In this document: positions 8,876 to 16,677 of the stretch, piece after piece
Numbering within the stretch: position 1 is the first letter of the stretch
Layout: each line of letters starts with the position of its first letter
Origin: Cryomorphaceae bacterium
GTDB lineage: Bacteria > Bacteroidota > Bacteroidia > Flavobacteriales > Schleiferiaceae
Direction of reading: 5' to 3'
NCBI GenBank assembly: GCA_022565745.1
Contig: JAIUMB010000025.1
Location: 1 to 19,346 of the forward strand
Length of the DNA stretch: 19,346 nt
The notes under the pieces: model-generated
The model's input: the letters and a program-made list of their open reading frames with translations, nothing else
Told to the model about the DNA's origin: nothing
The model's database searches: none
Made by a program: the position numbers and the translations under genes

Positions 8876-9370
8876 ATGAAAAAAATCTCTTCTTTAATGG
8901 CATTCGCCCTATTGCTTGGCATATATGCATGCTCAAGCGACGACGCTAAGGAGATTGAAGGCATTTGGACCCTAAGTTCATTTGAAGAACAAACCGTAAC
9001 AACCAACTATTTGGGTGGTGGTGTAAACGTGAGCACCACACAAAAGTATGATTTGGTTGATGCCAATCGTCAATGGCGTTTTAATTTGGATCCGCAAACC
9101 ATCGATTTTGCCGGCTTTAAAGAAGTAAGCAATGAGCGTTTAGAGCTTAGCAATGGCGATACACTCAACTACTCATTTTCTGTTGTTGAAAGAACGTTGT
9201 TTAACAACAGTCAATCCTGGGAGCTCACTGATGATCAAACCATGATTATTGGTACACTTCCTCGTCAATTTGAGTTTAACTATGAAGTGACTGAGTCTGA
9301 GCTATCACTTAATATTAGCCGCAATACAGCGAATGAAACCCATAGTGTAAGGTACCGCTTTACCCGCTAA
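8876..9370 (+). CDS. small lipocalin-like lipoprotein, function unknown
   Basis: The 164-residue protein begins with a lipoprotein signal (MKKISSLMAFALLLGIYAC, lipidation at C19) followed by SSDDAKE. This resembles the acidic export signal that sends Bacteroidota lipoproteins to the cell surface. The body starts with IEGIWTLSSFEEQ, the GxW-type opening strand of lipocalin-like beta-barrels. Alternating strands follow (YDLVDANRQWRFN, RLELSNGDTLNYSFSVVE, SWELTDDQTMIIG, and SVRYRFTR at the end). This looks like the small lipocalin-like families common in this phylum, which may bind a small hydrophobic ligand, but no ligand residues can be assigned. It is followed after 27 nt by another lipoprotein gene, so the two probably form one operon. 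Confidence 0.8.
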   Translation: MKKISSLMAFALLLGIYACSSDDAKEIEGIWTLSSFEEQTVTTNYLGGGVNVSTTQKYDLVDANRQWRFNLDPQTIDFAGFKEVSNERLELSNGDTLNYSFSVVERTLFNNSQSWELTDDQTMIIGTLPRQFEFNYEVTESELSLNISRNTANETHSVRYRFTR

Positions 9371-9397
9371 TTAAATTTTTAATCAAACAATATTCTA

Positions 9398-10378
9398 ATG
9401 AAACGTATAGCATTTTGGAGTGTCCTATTAGCATCTGTTGCTATGTTTAATCAGTGTCGAAGTGATGATGATGACAACGGAGAAAATGGCAGTTTATTTA
9501 CGCCAGGAGGAGACCCTATTGACCAACTTGATACCCCACGTAAACTCTACAGTGCCATCATTAACGCCGGCCAGGTTAAAGCCAAATCGGTTGCTGCAGA
9601 AAGTATTCTCAGATTTGCCGAGATGTACGAAAGTGACGAGTTTTTGTATCTGGTTCATATCCCTGATGCAAGCAGTGACTTTTACGATCCCGATCACAAT
9701 AAATTAGACAACTTATTTCCTGGATTAATGGCTCCGGAAGACTTTTATTTAAACAAAGAAGTTTTTCAACCTCAGCCGTATACCAATATAGCATTTTACG
9801 AGCAACTGGCTCCAACCGATTTACCTTTGGCTGCGGTAAATCACATGTCTAGAGTTCGAGGTGATTCGATAATTGTCAACGCCCGCGTTCAGTTTTATGA
9901 AAATGTAAATCGTCGTAATTTTTATGTTGCCTCTTACCTTGCAGCTGAAATTCCTGCAGAGAACTTCGACCAAGGCCCCAACTTTACCGTTCCGGCCATC
10001 AACAACTTCTTGAGCAACGCCGATGACGTGAGTGAATTTATCAACCCATTCCCTAACGATTCGGTTTTCATCTTCAACACGGGGGAAAAATATAAGCATC
10101 GCTATGTCATTATTGGCGAGCCTAAAGAGTTGCTCGGTGTAAAATTGGAGGACGTCAACTTATTTGGCAGAGAATATCAAGCCAGTGATGTGCTAGGTAC
10201 AATGGAAACGCCCGTTCGTATAGCCTTACCGAAAACACATCCGGCTGCTGAATTTGCAACTGGCTATGGTATTTGGACAGTGATGTATGAATTGGAAGAG
10301 GAGGTTGACCCAGCTGACCCTAACGGTCCACCGCTCATCACCATCACCATGATCAATAGCCGTTTTTCTACCATTTAA
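9398..10378 (+). CDS. surface lipoprotein, possible cysteine-less Omp28-like protein
   Basis: The 326-residue protein has a lipoprotein signal (MKRIAFWSVLLASVAMFNQC, C20) followed by RSDDDDNGENG, a strong match to the acidic surface-export signal. The middle follows the layout of Omp28-related outer membrane proteins: RKLYSAIINAGQ (about 47-58), an alpha-helical stretch with FAEMY, the strand FLYLVHIPD, then later a DSIIVNARVQFY strand and KYKHRYVIIGE, resembling the Y-x-H-x-x-V segment near the end of the Omp28 domain. Omp28 proteins usually carry a CxxC motif after the first strand. Here that region reads NAGQVKAKSVAA, and the mature protein has no cysteine other than the lipidated one. The family link is by eye and uncertain. 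No enzymatic function can be claimed. It is the last gene before a strong terminator. Confidence 0.75.
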   Translation: MKRIAFWSVLLASVAMFNQCRSDDDDNGENGSLFTPGGDPIDQLDTPRKLYSAIINAGQVKAKSVAAESILRFAEMYESDEFLYLVHIPDASSDFYDPDHNKLDNLFPGLMAPEDFYLNKEVFQPQPYTNIAFYEQLAPTDLPLAAVNHMSRVRGDSIIVNARVQFYENVNRRNFYVASYLAAEIPAENFDQGPNFTVPAINNFLSNADDVSEFINPFPNDSVFIFNTGEKYKHRYVIIGEPKELLGVKLEDVNLFGREYQASDVLGTMETPVRIALPKTHPAAEFATGYGIWTVMYELEEEVDPADPNGPPLITITMINSRFSTI

Positions 10379-10394
10379 TCAACTAAAAAACATA

Positions 10395-10433
10395 AAAAAG
10401 GCGAAATACACTGCTGTATTTCGCCTTTTTTTT
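10395..10433 (+). terminator. strong intrinsic terminator after the lipoprotein pair
   Basis: A near-perfect 16-bp stem (AAAAAGGCGAAATACA with its complement) and a 4-nt CTGC loop are followed by T residues. The A-run on the left also makes it usable from the minus strand, where gyrB transcription arrives. Confidence 0.9.
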
Positions 10434-10474
10434 GTCTTAGTATGAAACCCCTGTGCTTAAAAGCACTTTTACAT

Positions 10475-10524
10475 ATGAAAAGAAAATATTCAGGCCATCT
10501 GATTTTATCGACAGCCCGAATATT
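10475..10524 (-). terminator. probable gyrB terminator, imperfect hairpin
   Basis: Inverted arms AATATTC (10485-10491) and GAATATT (10518-10524) are extended inward by GGC/GCC after one mismatch, with a further weak GAT/ATC pairing in the loop. On the minus strand the hairpin is followed by TTTCTTTTC. It lies just past the gyrB stop. The bidirectional hairpin at 10395-10433 is a backup. Confidence 0.5.
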
Positions 10525-10536
10525 AAGAGCTCTTAT

Positions 10537-12477
10537 TTAGGCATCAATCTTAGCATACTTTGCATTCTTTTCAATAAACTCTCTCCTCGGTGGCACATCG
10601 TCACCCATAAGCATAGAGAAGATTCTATCGGCTTCTGCAGCGCTGTCGATGGTCACACGGCGAAGGGTTCTATTCTCCGGATTCATGGTGGTGTCCCAAA
10701 GTTGTTCTGCATTCATTTCACCAAGACCCTTATAGCGTTGTACGCCAACACCAGACTCTGATTCTCCACCCAATTCTCTTGCAATGGCTTCTCGTTGTTG
10801 CTCATTCCAAGCGTAGGTTTGTTTACTACCCTTTTTCAATAGATACAGCGGAGGAGCTGCGATATAAATATATCCATTTTCGATCAGTTCTTTCATATAT
10901 CGGAAAAAGAACGTCAAGATTAGGGTGGCAATATGCGAACCATCAACGTCGGCATCACACATGATAACAATTTTATGATATCGCAACTTTGCGGTGTTGA
11001 GAGCTTTTGCGTCATCCTCGGTACCCACACTCACCCCAAGTGCGGTATAAATATTTCTAATTTCCTCATTTTCGAAAACCTTATGCGTCATCGCTTTTTC
11101 AACATTGAGGATTTTACCTCTGAGGGGCAAAATGGCTTGAAAATTTCGATCGCGACCTTGCTTTGCTGTACCGCCTGCCGAATCTCCCTCTACAAGAAAG
11201 ATTTCACAAACAGCAGGGTCTGTTTCCGAGCAGTCTGAAAGTTTTCCTGGCAAACCTGCCCCACTCATCACATTCTTGCGTTGAACCATCTCACGTGCTT
11301 TGCGTGCAGCAACACGAGCTTTAGCGGCCAAGATGACTTTCTGAACTATTATTTTGGCGTCGTTGGGATTTTCCTCGAGAAAATTGGTAAGCATTTCACC
11401 GACCAGTTGATCGACAGAACCAGAAACTTCGCTATTGCCGAGTTTTGTTTTGGTTTGCCCTTCAAACTGTGGCTCCATAACCTTCACGGATATAACAGCC
11501 GTTAGTCCTTCGCGGAAATCGTCCCCAGCTACTTCCACCTTCTCCTTGGTAAGGAGGCCACTTTCGTCGGCATACTTTTTTAAAGTACGGGTGAGTGCTC
11601 GACGAAATCCGGTAAGGTGAGTACCCCCTTCGTGGGTGTTGATGTTATTGACATATGAGAAGATATTTTCACTGTAAGTGGTGTTGTAGTGCATAGCAAC
11701 CTCAACAGGAATTCCGGCACGTTCACCTTCCATGTGAATAACGGTTGGGATGATTTTTTCGCGAGATTGATCGACGAAATCGACAAACTCTACCAAACCT
11801 TTTTCCGAATAAAACGTCGACTTACGGAAATTACCTTCTTCGTCTTTTTCACGTTCATCCGTAAGCGTAATGTGGATGCCTTTATTGAGAAAAGACAACT
11901 CGCGTAAGCGCGACTCAAGGATTCCAAATTGATAAACAGTATCGTGAAAAATTGAGTTGTCTGGCTTAAACGTAATATGCGTACCTCTGTGTTCGGTGGT
12001 GCCAACTTCACGAACGGGGTATTGGGGAACCCCAATGGCAAATTCTTGTTCGTATTGTTTACCATCGCGAAACACCGATGCTTTAAGGTGGGTTGAAAGC
12101 GCGTTCACACAACTCACCCCTACCCCGTGAAGTCCGCCAGACACCTTATAAGAATCTTTGTCGAACTTACCACCGGCGTGTAGTACCGTCATAACAACTT
12201 CTAAAGCAGAGCGCTTTTCTTTTTCGTGCAAGTCAACGGGAATTCCCCTACCATTGTCCTTAACTGTAATGGAGTCATTTTCATGAATAACAACTTCAAT
12301 GCTGTCGCAGTAGCCGGCCATTGCCTCATCGATGGAGTTATCCACCACCTCATATACCAAGTGGTGTAACCCCTTGATACCCACATCTCCTATGTACATA
12401 GCCGGACGTTTACGAACGGCCTCCAGACCTTCTAAAATCTGGATACTACTGGCACCGTATTCCTTGTTTTCACTCAT
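10537..12477 (-). CDS. gyrB: DNA gyrase subunit B
   Basis: The ATPase subunit of the A2B2 gyrase that introduces negative supercoils. In order: the N-terminal GHKL ATPase has EVVDNSIDEAMAGYC, DNGRGIPVD and the lid segment GGLHGVGVSCVNALS. The transducer domain includes THEGGTHLTGFRRALT and an ISVKV strand. The TOPRIM domain has EIFLVEGDSAGGTAKQGRDR, LPLRGKILNVEKA and the metal-binding MCDADVDGSHI. The C-terminus carries QRYKGLGEMNAEQLWDTTMNP. The 646 residues match Bacteroidota GyrB and lack the large insert of gammaproteobacterial proteins. ParE is the main alternative, but the QGRDRNFQAILPLRGKILNVEKA region and tail favour GyrB. It is a single-gene unit, convergent with the lipoprotein pair, and gyrA is not nearby. 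Confidence 0.96.
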   Translation of the reverse strand: MSENKEYGASSIQILEGLEAVRKRPAMYIGDVGIKGLHHLVYEVVDNSIDEAMAGYCDSIEVVIHENDSITVKDNGRGIPVDLHEKEKRSALEVVMTVLHAGGKFDKDSYKVSGGLHGVGVSCVNALSTHLKASVFRDGKQYEQEFAIGVPQYPVREVGTTEHRGTHITFKPDNSIFHDTVYQFGILESRLRELSFLNKGIHITLTDEREKDEEGNFRKSTFYSEKGLVEFVDFVDQSREKIIPTVIHMEGERAGIPVEVAMHYNTTYSENIFSYVNNINTHEGGTHLTGFRRALTRTLKKYADESGLLTKEKVEVAGDDFREGLTAVISVKVMEPQFEGQTKTKLGNSEVSGSVDQLVGEMLTNFLEENPNDAKIIVQKVILAAKARVAARKAREMVQRKNVMSGAGLPGKLSDCSETDPAVCEIFLVEGDSAGGTAKQGRDRNFQAILPLRGKILNVEKAMTHKVFENEEIRNIYTALGVSVGTEDDAKALNTAKLRYHKIVIMCDADVDGSHIATLILTFFFRYMKELIENGYIYIAAPPLYLLKKGSKQTYAWNEQQREAIARELGGESESGVGVQRYKGLGEMNAEQLWDTTMNPENRTLRRVTIDSAAEADRIFSMLMGDDVPPRREFIEKNAKYAKIDA

Positions 12478-12711
12478 TTTAAATGTGTTTTGAAAAATAA
12501 TAAGCTGTTAATCAGGCATTATAAACTTAAATCCATTCAATGTGGTTGAAGTCTACAGAATGCTTGTTCAACTACAAATATACGACGTACACCACCGAAA
12601 AGCTTAGTCCACCCCAGTTAAAAACAAGCAGTTTTTCACAGTTTTTTTAACAGCTAAGGCATTTTATCAACATTGACTTAGGAAAGAGGTGACCAAGACA
12701 AAAATAAAGGC
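12478..12711. other. intergenic region between gyrB and the rplI terminator
   Basis: This AT-rich stretch of about 230 nt holds the gyrB leader and -7 box (12575-12582). I see no plausible small gene, tRNA or further hairpin with a T-run in it. Confidence 0.6.
12575..12582 (-). promoter_or_regulatory. -7 promoter box for gyrB (TATATTTG on the minus strand)
   Basis: CAAATATA on the plus strand reads TATATTTG on the minus strand, a TAnnTTTG match about 98 nt upstream of the gyrB start. A -33 TTG at canonical spacing was not found. The leader of about 90 nt is longer than for most genes in this window. Confidence 0.55.
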
Positions 12712-12750
12712 ATAAAAAAACTGCATGACGATTTCTCATCATGCAGTTTT
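12712..12750 (-). terminator. intrinsic terminator of the rpsF-rpsR-rplI operon
   Basis: Arms AAAACTGCATGA (12717-12728) and TCATGCAGTTTT (12739-12750) enclose a 10-nt loop. On the minus strand the stem runs into seven T residues. It lies about 37 nt after the rplI stop. Confidence 0.88.
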
Positions 12751-12786
12751 GGTGTGTGTAGACAACGCAAGCGTTATCTATAGGTG

Positions 12787-13236
12787 TTATTTCGCCGCTA
12801 CCACCTCAAATTCAAAATCAATTGAGACCTCGCGGTGAAGGCGGATTTTAGCTGTGTAAGAACCAAGTGCTTTAACGGTATTTCCAGGGATTTGGATAAA
12901 TTTCTTATCAACTTGAAAACCATTATCGCTCAATGCATCGGCAATATTCTGGTTATTAATAGATCCAAACAATTTATTACCAGAACCAACCTTAGAAGCA
13001 ATTTTCAATTCGAAGCCTTTGATGCCTTCGGCTTTTTTCTTTGCCTCTTCGATTAGCTTTTGTTCTTTAACTGCTTTTTGTTTTAGATTTTCAGCTAAAA
13101 CTTTACGTGCAGATTCGGTAGCCAATTCGGCTATACCTTGTGGAATAAGGTAATTGCGAGCGTAGCCGTGCTTTACGGTCACGATTTCGTCTTTAAACCC
13201 AAGGTTTTCCACATCGGTTTTTAAAATGATGTCCAT
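12787..13236 (-). CDS. rplI: 50S ribosomal protein L9
   Basis: The 149-residue protein matches bacterial L9 in length. The N-terminal rRNA-binding domain starts MDIILKTDVENLGFKDEIVTVKHGYARNYLIPQG with the hallmark GYARNYLIP. A long charged helix (residues about 45-75, ENLKQKAVKEQKLIEEAKKK) links it to the C-terminal domain with KVGSGNKLFGSINNQNIADAL. L9 sits near the L1 stalk base of the large subunit. It is the last gene of rpsF-rpsR-rplI, starting 7 nt after the rpsR stop. Confidence 0.97.
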   Translation of the reverse strand: MDIILKTDVENLGFKDEIVTVKHGYARNYLIPQGIAELATESARKVLAENLKQKAVKEQKLIEEAKKKAEGIKGFELKIASKVGSGNKLFGSINNQNIADALSDNGFQVDKKFIQIPGNTVKALGSYTAKIRLHREVSIDFEFEVVAAK

Positions 13237-13243
13237 CGTGTTC

Positions 13244-13543
13244 TTATTTTAGGTTATCAGCTACGTAAGGCAACAGCGCCAAGTGACGAGCACGCTTAAC
13301 GGCAACTGATAGTTTACGTTGGTATTTTAGTGAAGTTCCTGTTAAACGACGCGGTAAAATTTTACCTTGATCGTTGAGGAATCGCAACAAAAAGTCGGCG
13401 TTCTTGTAATCAATGTGCTTGATTCCGTAACGCTTGAATCGACAAAACTTTTGGTTGTTGCCGGTATCGATGGTCAAGGGCTGTAGATAGCGGATTTCAG
13501 ACTGGTTGGTCTTACCTGCTACATTGTCCAATTCTGTACTCAT
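13244..13543 (-). CDS. rpsR: 30S ribosomal protein S18
   Basis: The 99-residue S18 carries the conserved block KFCRFKRYGIKHIDYKNADF followed by LLRFLNDQGKILPRRLTGTSLKYQRKLSVAVKRARHLALLPY. It has one cysteine (C34), so it is not a zinc-binding multi-cysteine form. The N-terminal ~30 residues are a longer tail than in E. coli S18, as is usual in this phylum. S18 forms a heterodimer with S6 on the small-subunit platform. The gene sits 14 nt downstream of rpsF and 7 nt upstream of rplI. Confidence 0.97.
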   Translation of the reverse strand: MSTELDNVAGKTNQSEIRYLQPLTIDTGNNQKFCRFKRYGIKHIDYKNADFLLRFLNDQGKILPRRLTGTSLKYQRKLSVAVKRARHLALLPYVADNLK

Positions 13544-13557
13544 ATCGGATGATTCTT

Positions 13558-13899
13558 TTAAGCGTTAGCATTCATTTTCTGACGACGATTCTCTGCGTAG
13601 TCCTTGGCGTGCTTATCCAGCTTAACGGTCAAGTAACGCATGACGCGCTCGTCACGACGAAGCTGAAGCTCAAAATCGTCGATGACTTCGCCTGAAGCAT
13701 CAAATTCTAAAAGGGTATAGAAACCACTTTTCTTCTTCTGAATGGGGTAAGCCAATTTCTTTAGCCCCCAGTTCTCACGGTGATTGAGCTTGGCTCCTTT
13801 TGTCTTTAGGATGCCCTCAAACTTCTCGACTGTTTCCCTTACCTGATCATCAGATAAGACGGGATGTAAAATGAAAACAGCCTCATAGGTGTTAGCCAT
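13558..13899 (-). CDS. rpsF: 30S ribosomal protein S6
   Basis: The 113-residue S6 is identified by MANTYEAVFILHPVLSDDQV at the start, the GLKKLAYPIQKKKSGFY block (about 64-80) and the C-terminal RRDERVMRYLTVKLDKHA. It binds S18 on the small-subunit platform. It is first in an operon with rpsR and rplI; ssb, often between rpsF and rpsR in other phyla, is absent. A strong promoter box and a G/C-rich hairpin lie just upstream (13930-13980). Confidence 0.97.
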   Translation of the reverse strand: MANTYEAVFILHPVLSDDQVRETVEKFEGILKTKGAKLNHRENWGLKKLAYPIQKKKSGFYTLLEFDASGEVIDDFELQLRRDERVMRYLTVKLDKHAKDYAENRRQKMNANA

Positions 13900-13919
13900 A
13901 ACATCTGGTATTTGTTAAA

Positions 13920-13947
13920 CAATAAAAATGCCCCCTATAAAGGGGGC
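13920..13947 (-). promoter_or_regulatory. rpsF leader hairpin with T-rich tail
   Basis: On the minus strand GCCCCC-TTTATA-GGGGGC is followed by ATTTTTATTG. The hairpin begins almost at the predicted transcription start of rpsF, directly after the -7 box. It could protect the 5' end of the ribosomal-protein mRNA, act as an attenuator, or stop read-through from the thioredoxin gene upstream. I do not see the CCG-containing fold known for S6:S18 leader motifs. Confidence 0.55.
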
Positions 13948-13948
13948 G

Positions 13949-13980
13949 CAAAGATACATATAATTAGCTAATTATCACAA
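13949..13980 (-). promoter_or_regulatory. promoter of rpsF-rpsR-rplI
   Basis: On the minus strand the -7 box TATCTTTG (13956-13949) fits TAnnTTTG. A TTG at 13980-13978 lies 21 nt upstream. The -33 element sits 6 nt from the end of the thioredoxin-like gene. Confidence 0.72.
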
Positions 13981-13985
13981 GCTAT

Positions 13986-14519
13986 TTACCATTCCTTCTT
14001 CATTGATTTTTCAAAGGCTTCCCATTCAGTATTTTTGTATGCTCCAGTGCCAAAATATTTCAAAATTGGCTCAATGCGATCGGGTGTTAAATAACCTTGT
14101 ATGGGCTGGGTTAACATGTTTAAATCGCTATCGAGATAAGCCGTAGTTGGATAAGCCAATCGACCTTTAACGGCAAAATTTCCCGCAAATGGGTGGGTGG
14201 CGTTTCTGCCACTTTTGCTGGGATCGTACTTTTCATTGGTAAAGGTTTGTCCGCGAAAGGTAACATCATCATTGCCCTCCGCATTAAACTTAACCGCATG
14301 AAAGTGCTTGTTGATGTAAGCAGCCACTTTTGGATTATTAAAGGTGTTCTTGTCCATCATCTTACAAGGGCCGCACCAAGTGGTGTACATATCAACAATC
14401 ACTGGCTTGGGGTCTTTCTTAACCGCATCCTCTAATTCTGATAGTGATATCCAATTGACTTCTTGAGCCGTTACACCAACACTTGTTGTTAAAAATAGTA
14501 AAAACAGAATATAACGCAT
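13986..14519 (-). CDS. exported thioredoxin-like protein
   Basis: The 177-residue protein has an N-terminal signal peptide (MRYILFLLFLTTSVGVTAQ, probable cleavage near residue 18). The thioredoxin fold has the redox motif WCGPC (C49 and C52) after PVIVDMYTT and a cis-proline in AYPTTAYL (P124). Between them is an insert of about 30 residues (FRGQTFTNEKYDPSKSGRNA, then THPFAGNF) absent from plain thioredoxins but seen in periplasmic thioredoxin-like proteins of this phylum. It probably reduces or isomerises disulfides of envelope proteins, or serves a peroxidase or cytochrome pathway; the partner is not shown. It has its own promoter and lies directly upstream of the rpsF promoter. Confidence 0.87.
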   Translation of the reverse strand: MRYILFLLFLTTSVGVTAQEVNWISLSELEDAVKKDPKPVIVDMYTTWCGPCKMMDKNTFNNPKVAAYINKHFHAVKFNAEGNDDVTFRGQTFTNEKYDPSKSGRNATHPFAGNFAVKGRLAYPTTAYLDSDLNMLTQPIQGYLTPDRIEPILKYFGTGAYKNTEWEAFEKSMKKEW

Positions 14520-14535
14520 GGTTTAAAATTTTAAT

Positions 14536-14564
14536 CAAAATTACGTATTACCAAACAATGACAA
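14536..14564 (-). promoter_or_regulatory. promoter of the thioredoxin-like gene
   Basis: On the minus strand the -7 box TAATTTTG (14543-14536) fits TAnnTTTG, with a TTG at 14564-14562 about 18 nt upstream. It lies about 17 nt before the start codon, so the leader would be very short. Confidence 0.55.
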
Positions 14565-14579
14565 TGCCAAATAAATCCT

Positions 14580-15665
14580 TTAATTTACAGCTTTAATAAA
14601 ACGCTCCATCATTTCACAAGCCCTTTCGTGGGTTAGCCACCGTCTGATGTGGGTGCGGGCCTCCTCTCCCATCCTCTTGGTCTTTTGTTTGTCATCGTAA
14701 CAATCTATTATGGCTTGGGCGAGCGCGTCGCTATCTTTAATGGGCACCACCCGTCCACTTTTTCCGTCCTCAACCAAACCCTGATTACCGGCAATATCGG
14801 TTATAACCGGACAAATACCCAAATGCATGGCCTCTTGCACGGCTTTGGTTAATGCTTCTGTTCGCAATGAAGGCAACACGGAAACATCAGCACTGGCGAC
14901 GTATGATAGAGCGTCTTTTTGATAACCCAGTACGTGAATGCGATCGCTCATGGGGCTTTTTTTGATCATTGAAACAAATGGCTCTGAATCAAAACCATTG
15001 CCAATGAGCATCAAGTGAATGTTGTTTTTTTCGGCAAGTCGATGCGTCGCCTTTAATAAATATTTTACGCCCTTAAACCTTCGCACGTTACCTACATACG
15101 ACAATAAAAAAGAATCGTCTGGAACCCCGAATGACGATCGCTTTTTGGCTTCGACGTGGTCATACCATTCAGGCTTATGTCCTTTTCTCATTAAAAAGGT
15201 CTTCTTTTTGACAAATACCATTTGCTTGTCTAAATGCGCTTGAACGCCTTCTTGCAAGCACAACAAGTAATCCACTCTTGGATGAAGAACTTTTAAATAC
15301 GATGTGGGATCATACCAATACACATTCCCCACCGTTCCTCTATATACCACCACTTTTACGGGATGATTTTTGGCGGCTCTAATTCCGTTCACAACCGCGC
15401 GATTGTTGAACAATATCATCAGACTAACATTCTCCTTTTCTATAACACGACGAATGTGTGCTATTTCTTGCGGGTCTTTTCGTCCACCTGGTCGATATAT
15501 TTCTAGAGGAACACCTTCTTCTTTAAACCTGGGGATCCAGGGTGATTGCTCAGGAACCATCAGCAAAAGGTTTAACCCTTTCTTGTGTAATGAAATGAAA
15601 ATTTCCGCTTCCGGTCGAGATGAAACAATATTGGCGTAATCGCTTATAACTAGTACTACTCCCAT
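14580..15665 (-). CDS. family 4 glycosyltransferase (GT-B fold)
   Basis: A 361-residue GT-B enzyme. The C-terminal nucleotide-sugar domain begins with LLSYVGNVRRFKGVKYLLKA, then HLMLIGNG, RIHVLGYQKDALSYVASADVSVLPS and the GT4 donor-binding segment EALTKAVQEAMHLGICPVIT, followed by GNQGLVEDGKSGRVVP. The N-terminal acceptor domain is less conserved (MGVVLVISDYANIVSSRPEA). No membrane segments are seen, so it acts at the inner face of the membrane on a lipid-linked or polymer acceptor. Donor and acceptor sugars cannot be assigned. It lies 52 nt downstream of a family 2 glycosyltransferase gene on the same strand, suggesting a shared glycan pathway. No promoter was seen in the gap. Confidence 0.9.
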   Translation of the reverse strand: MGVVLVISDYANIVSSRPEAEIFISLHKKGLNLLLMVPEQSPWIPRFKEEGVPLEIYRPGGRKDPQEIAHIRRVIEKENVSLMILFNNRAVVNGIRAAKNHPVKVVVYRGTVGNVYWYDPTSYLKVLHPRVDYLLCLQEGVQAHLDKQMVFVKKKTFLMRKGHKPEWYDHVEAKKRSSFGVPDDSFLLSYVGNVRRFKGVKYLLKATHRLAEKNNIHLMLIGNGFDSEPFVSMIKKSPMSDRIHVLGYQKDALSYVASADVSVLPSLRTEALTKAVQEAMHLGICPVITDIAGNQGLVEDGKSGRVVPIKDSDALAQAIIDCYDDKQKTKRMGEEARTHIRRWLTHERACEMMERFIKAVN

Positions 15666-15717
15666 TTGAGCTTTTGATTTGTTGACCGTTTTATAGAGAT
15701 GGTCTAAAAACGTTTTA

Positions 15718-16677
15718 TTAGTCTAAATTAAAGGTCTCCCCGATGGTATATTCACTTTTGCGCTGGCTGTTTCTAATGACAATTTCCGCAATAAAGCCAG
15801 CTAAAAACAGCTGTGTACCCAACACCATACTTATCAAAGCAATATAAAACCATGGATTGCTGGTAACCAACATAGCATTTTGTCCTTGGGCCAAGGCATA
15901 AAGCTTACCAGCACCAATGAGCAAGGCCGAAAAGAAACCAAACAAAAACATCAGGGTGCCTAAGCCGCCAAAAAAGTGCATAGGACGCTTACTGAATCTA
16001 GAAACAAAAGCCAACGTTACTAAGTCGAGAAAGCCGTTTATGAAACGCTCCAATCCAAATTTCGTGCTGCCGTATTTGCGGGCTCGGTGCTGAACAACCT
16101 TCTCACCTATTTTTGTAAAACCGGCGTTTCGTGACAAAAAGGGAATATAACGGTGAAGTTCACCATACACATCTATATTTTGAATCACCTCATTTCGATA
16201 TGCCTTCAATCCACAATTAAAATCGTGTAGGTGAATACCCGAAATCTTTCGCGTTGCCCAATTGAACAACTTGGTGGGAATGGTTTTAGTAATGGGGTCA
16301 TAACGTTTTTTCTTCCAACCAGAAACCAAGTCAAAGCCATCCTCTACAATCATTCGACGCAGTTCGGGAATTTCATCCGGACTGTCTTGTAAATCGGCAT
16401 CCATGGTGATCACAACTTCGCCCTCTGCAACTTTAAATCCGGCATTAAGCGCTGCACTTTTTCCGTGATTGCGACGAAAACGAATGGCTTTAATGCCCTT
16501 GTTTTTACTGGTCAAGTCAGTGATGACCGACCAAGAACCATCGGTGCTGCCATCGTCGATCAGCACCACTTCTATGGCCAATTTACTCTCGTCGGCTACG
16601 CGATAAATCCAGTCACACAACTCTGGTAACGACTCTTCTTCATTATACAGCGGTATGACTACTGAAACATCACTCAT
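15718..16677 (-). CDS. family 2 glycosyltransferase, polyprenyl-phosphate (DPM1/GtrB-like) type
   Basis: A 319-residue GT-A enzyme with VSVVIPLYNEEESLPEL at the N-terminus, the nucleotide-binding VLIDDGSTDGSW (about 39-50), the metal-binding DADLQDSPDEIP (about 93-104) and DFNCGLKAYR, HRYIPFLS and RKYGSTKFG further on. These are typical of enzymes that move a sugar from a nucleotide donor to undecaprenyl phosphate. Two C-terminal membrane helices follow (about 232-258 and 272-300). The product would be flipped and used on outer-envelope glycans or lipids. The start codon overlaps the end of the DUF4199 gene by 8 nt, so translation is coupled. The GT4 gene follows. Confidence 0.92.
   Translation of the reverse strand: MSDVSVVIPLYNEEESLPELCDWIYRVADESKLAIEVVLIDDGSTDGSWSVITDLTSKNKGIKAIRFRRNHGKSAALNAGFKVAEGEVVITMDADLQDSPDEIPELRRMIVEDGFDLVSGWKKKRYDPITKTIPTKLFNWATRKISGIHLHDFNCGLKAYRNEVIQNIDVYGELHRYIPFLSRNAGFTKIGEKVVQHRARKYGSTKFGLERFINGFLDLVTLAFVSRFSKRPMHFFGGLGTLMFLFGFFSALLIGAGKLYALAQGQNAMLVTSNPWFYIALISMVLGTQLFLAGFIAEIVIRNSQRKSEYTIGETFNLD

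Noticed and set aside
10453..10761. Plus-strand reading frame at the end of gyrB
   Set aside because: It is antisense to gyrB over most of its length and crosses the gyrB stop and hairpin; its sequence resembles no known protein.
12600..12680. Possible oriC or DnaA-box cluster upstream of gyrB
   Set aside because: TTATCAACA differs by one base from a DnaA box, but the other candidates differ by two or more. There is no cluster, and dnaA and dnaN are absent.
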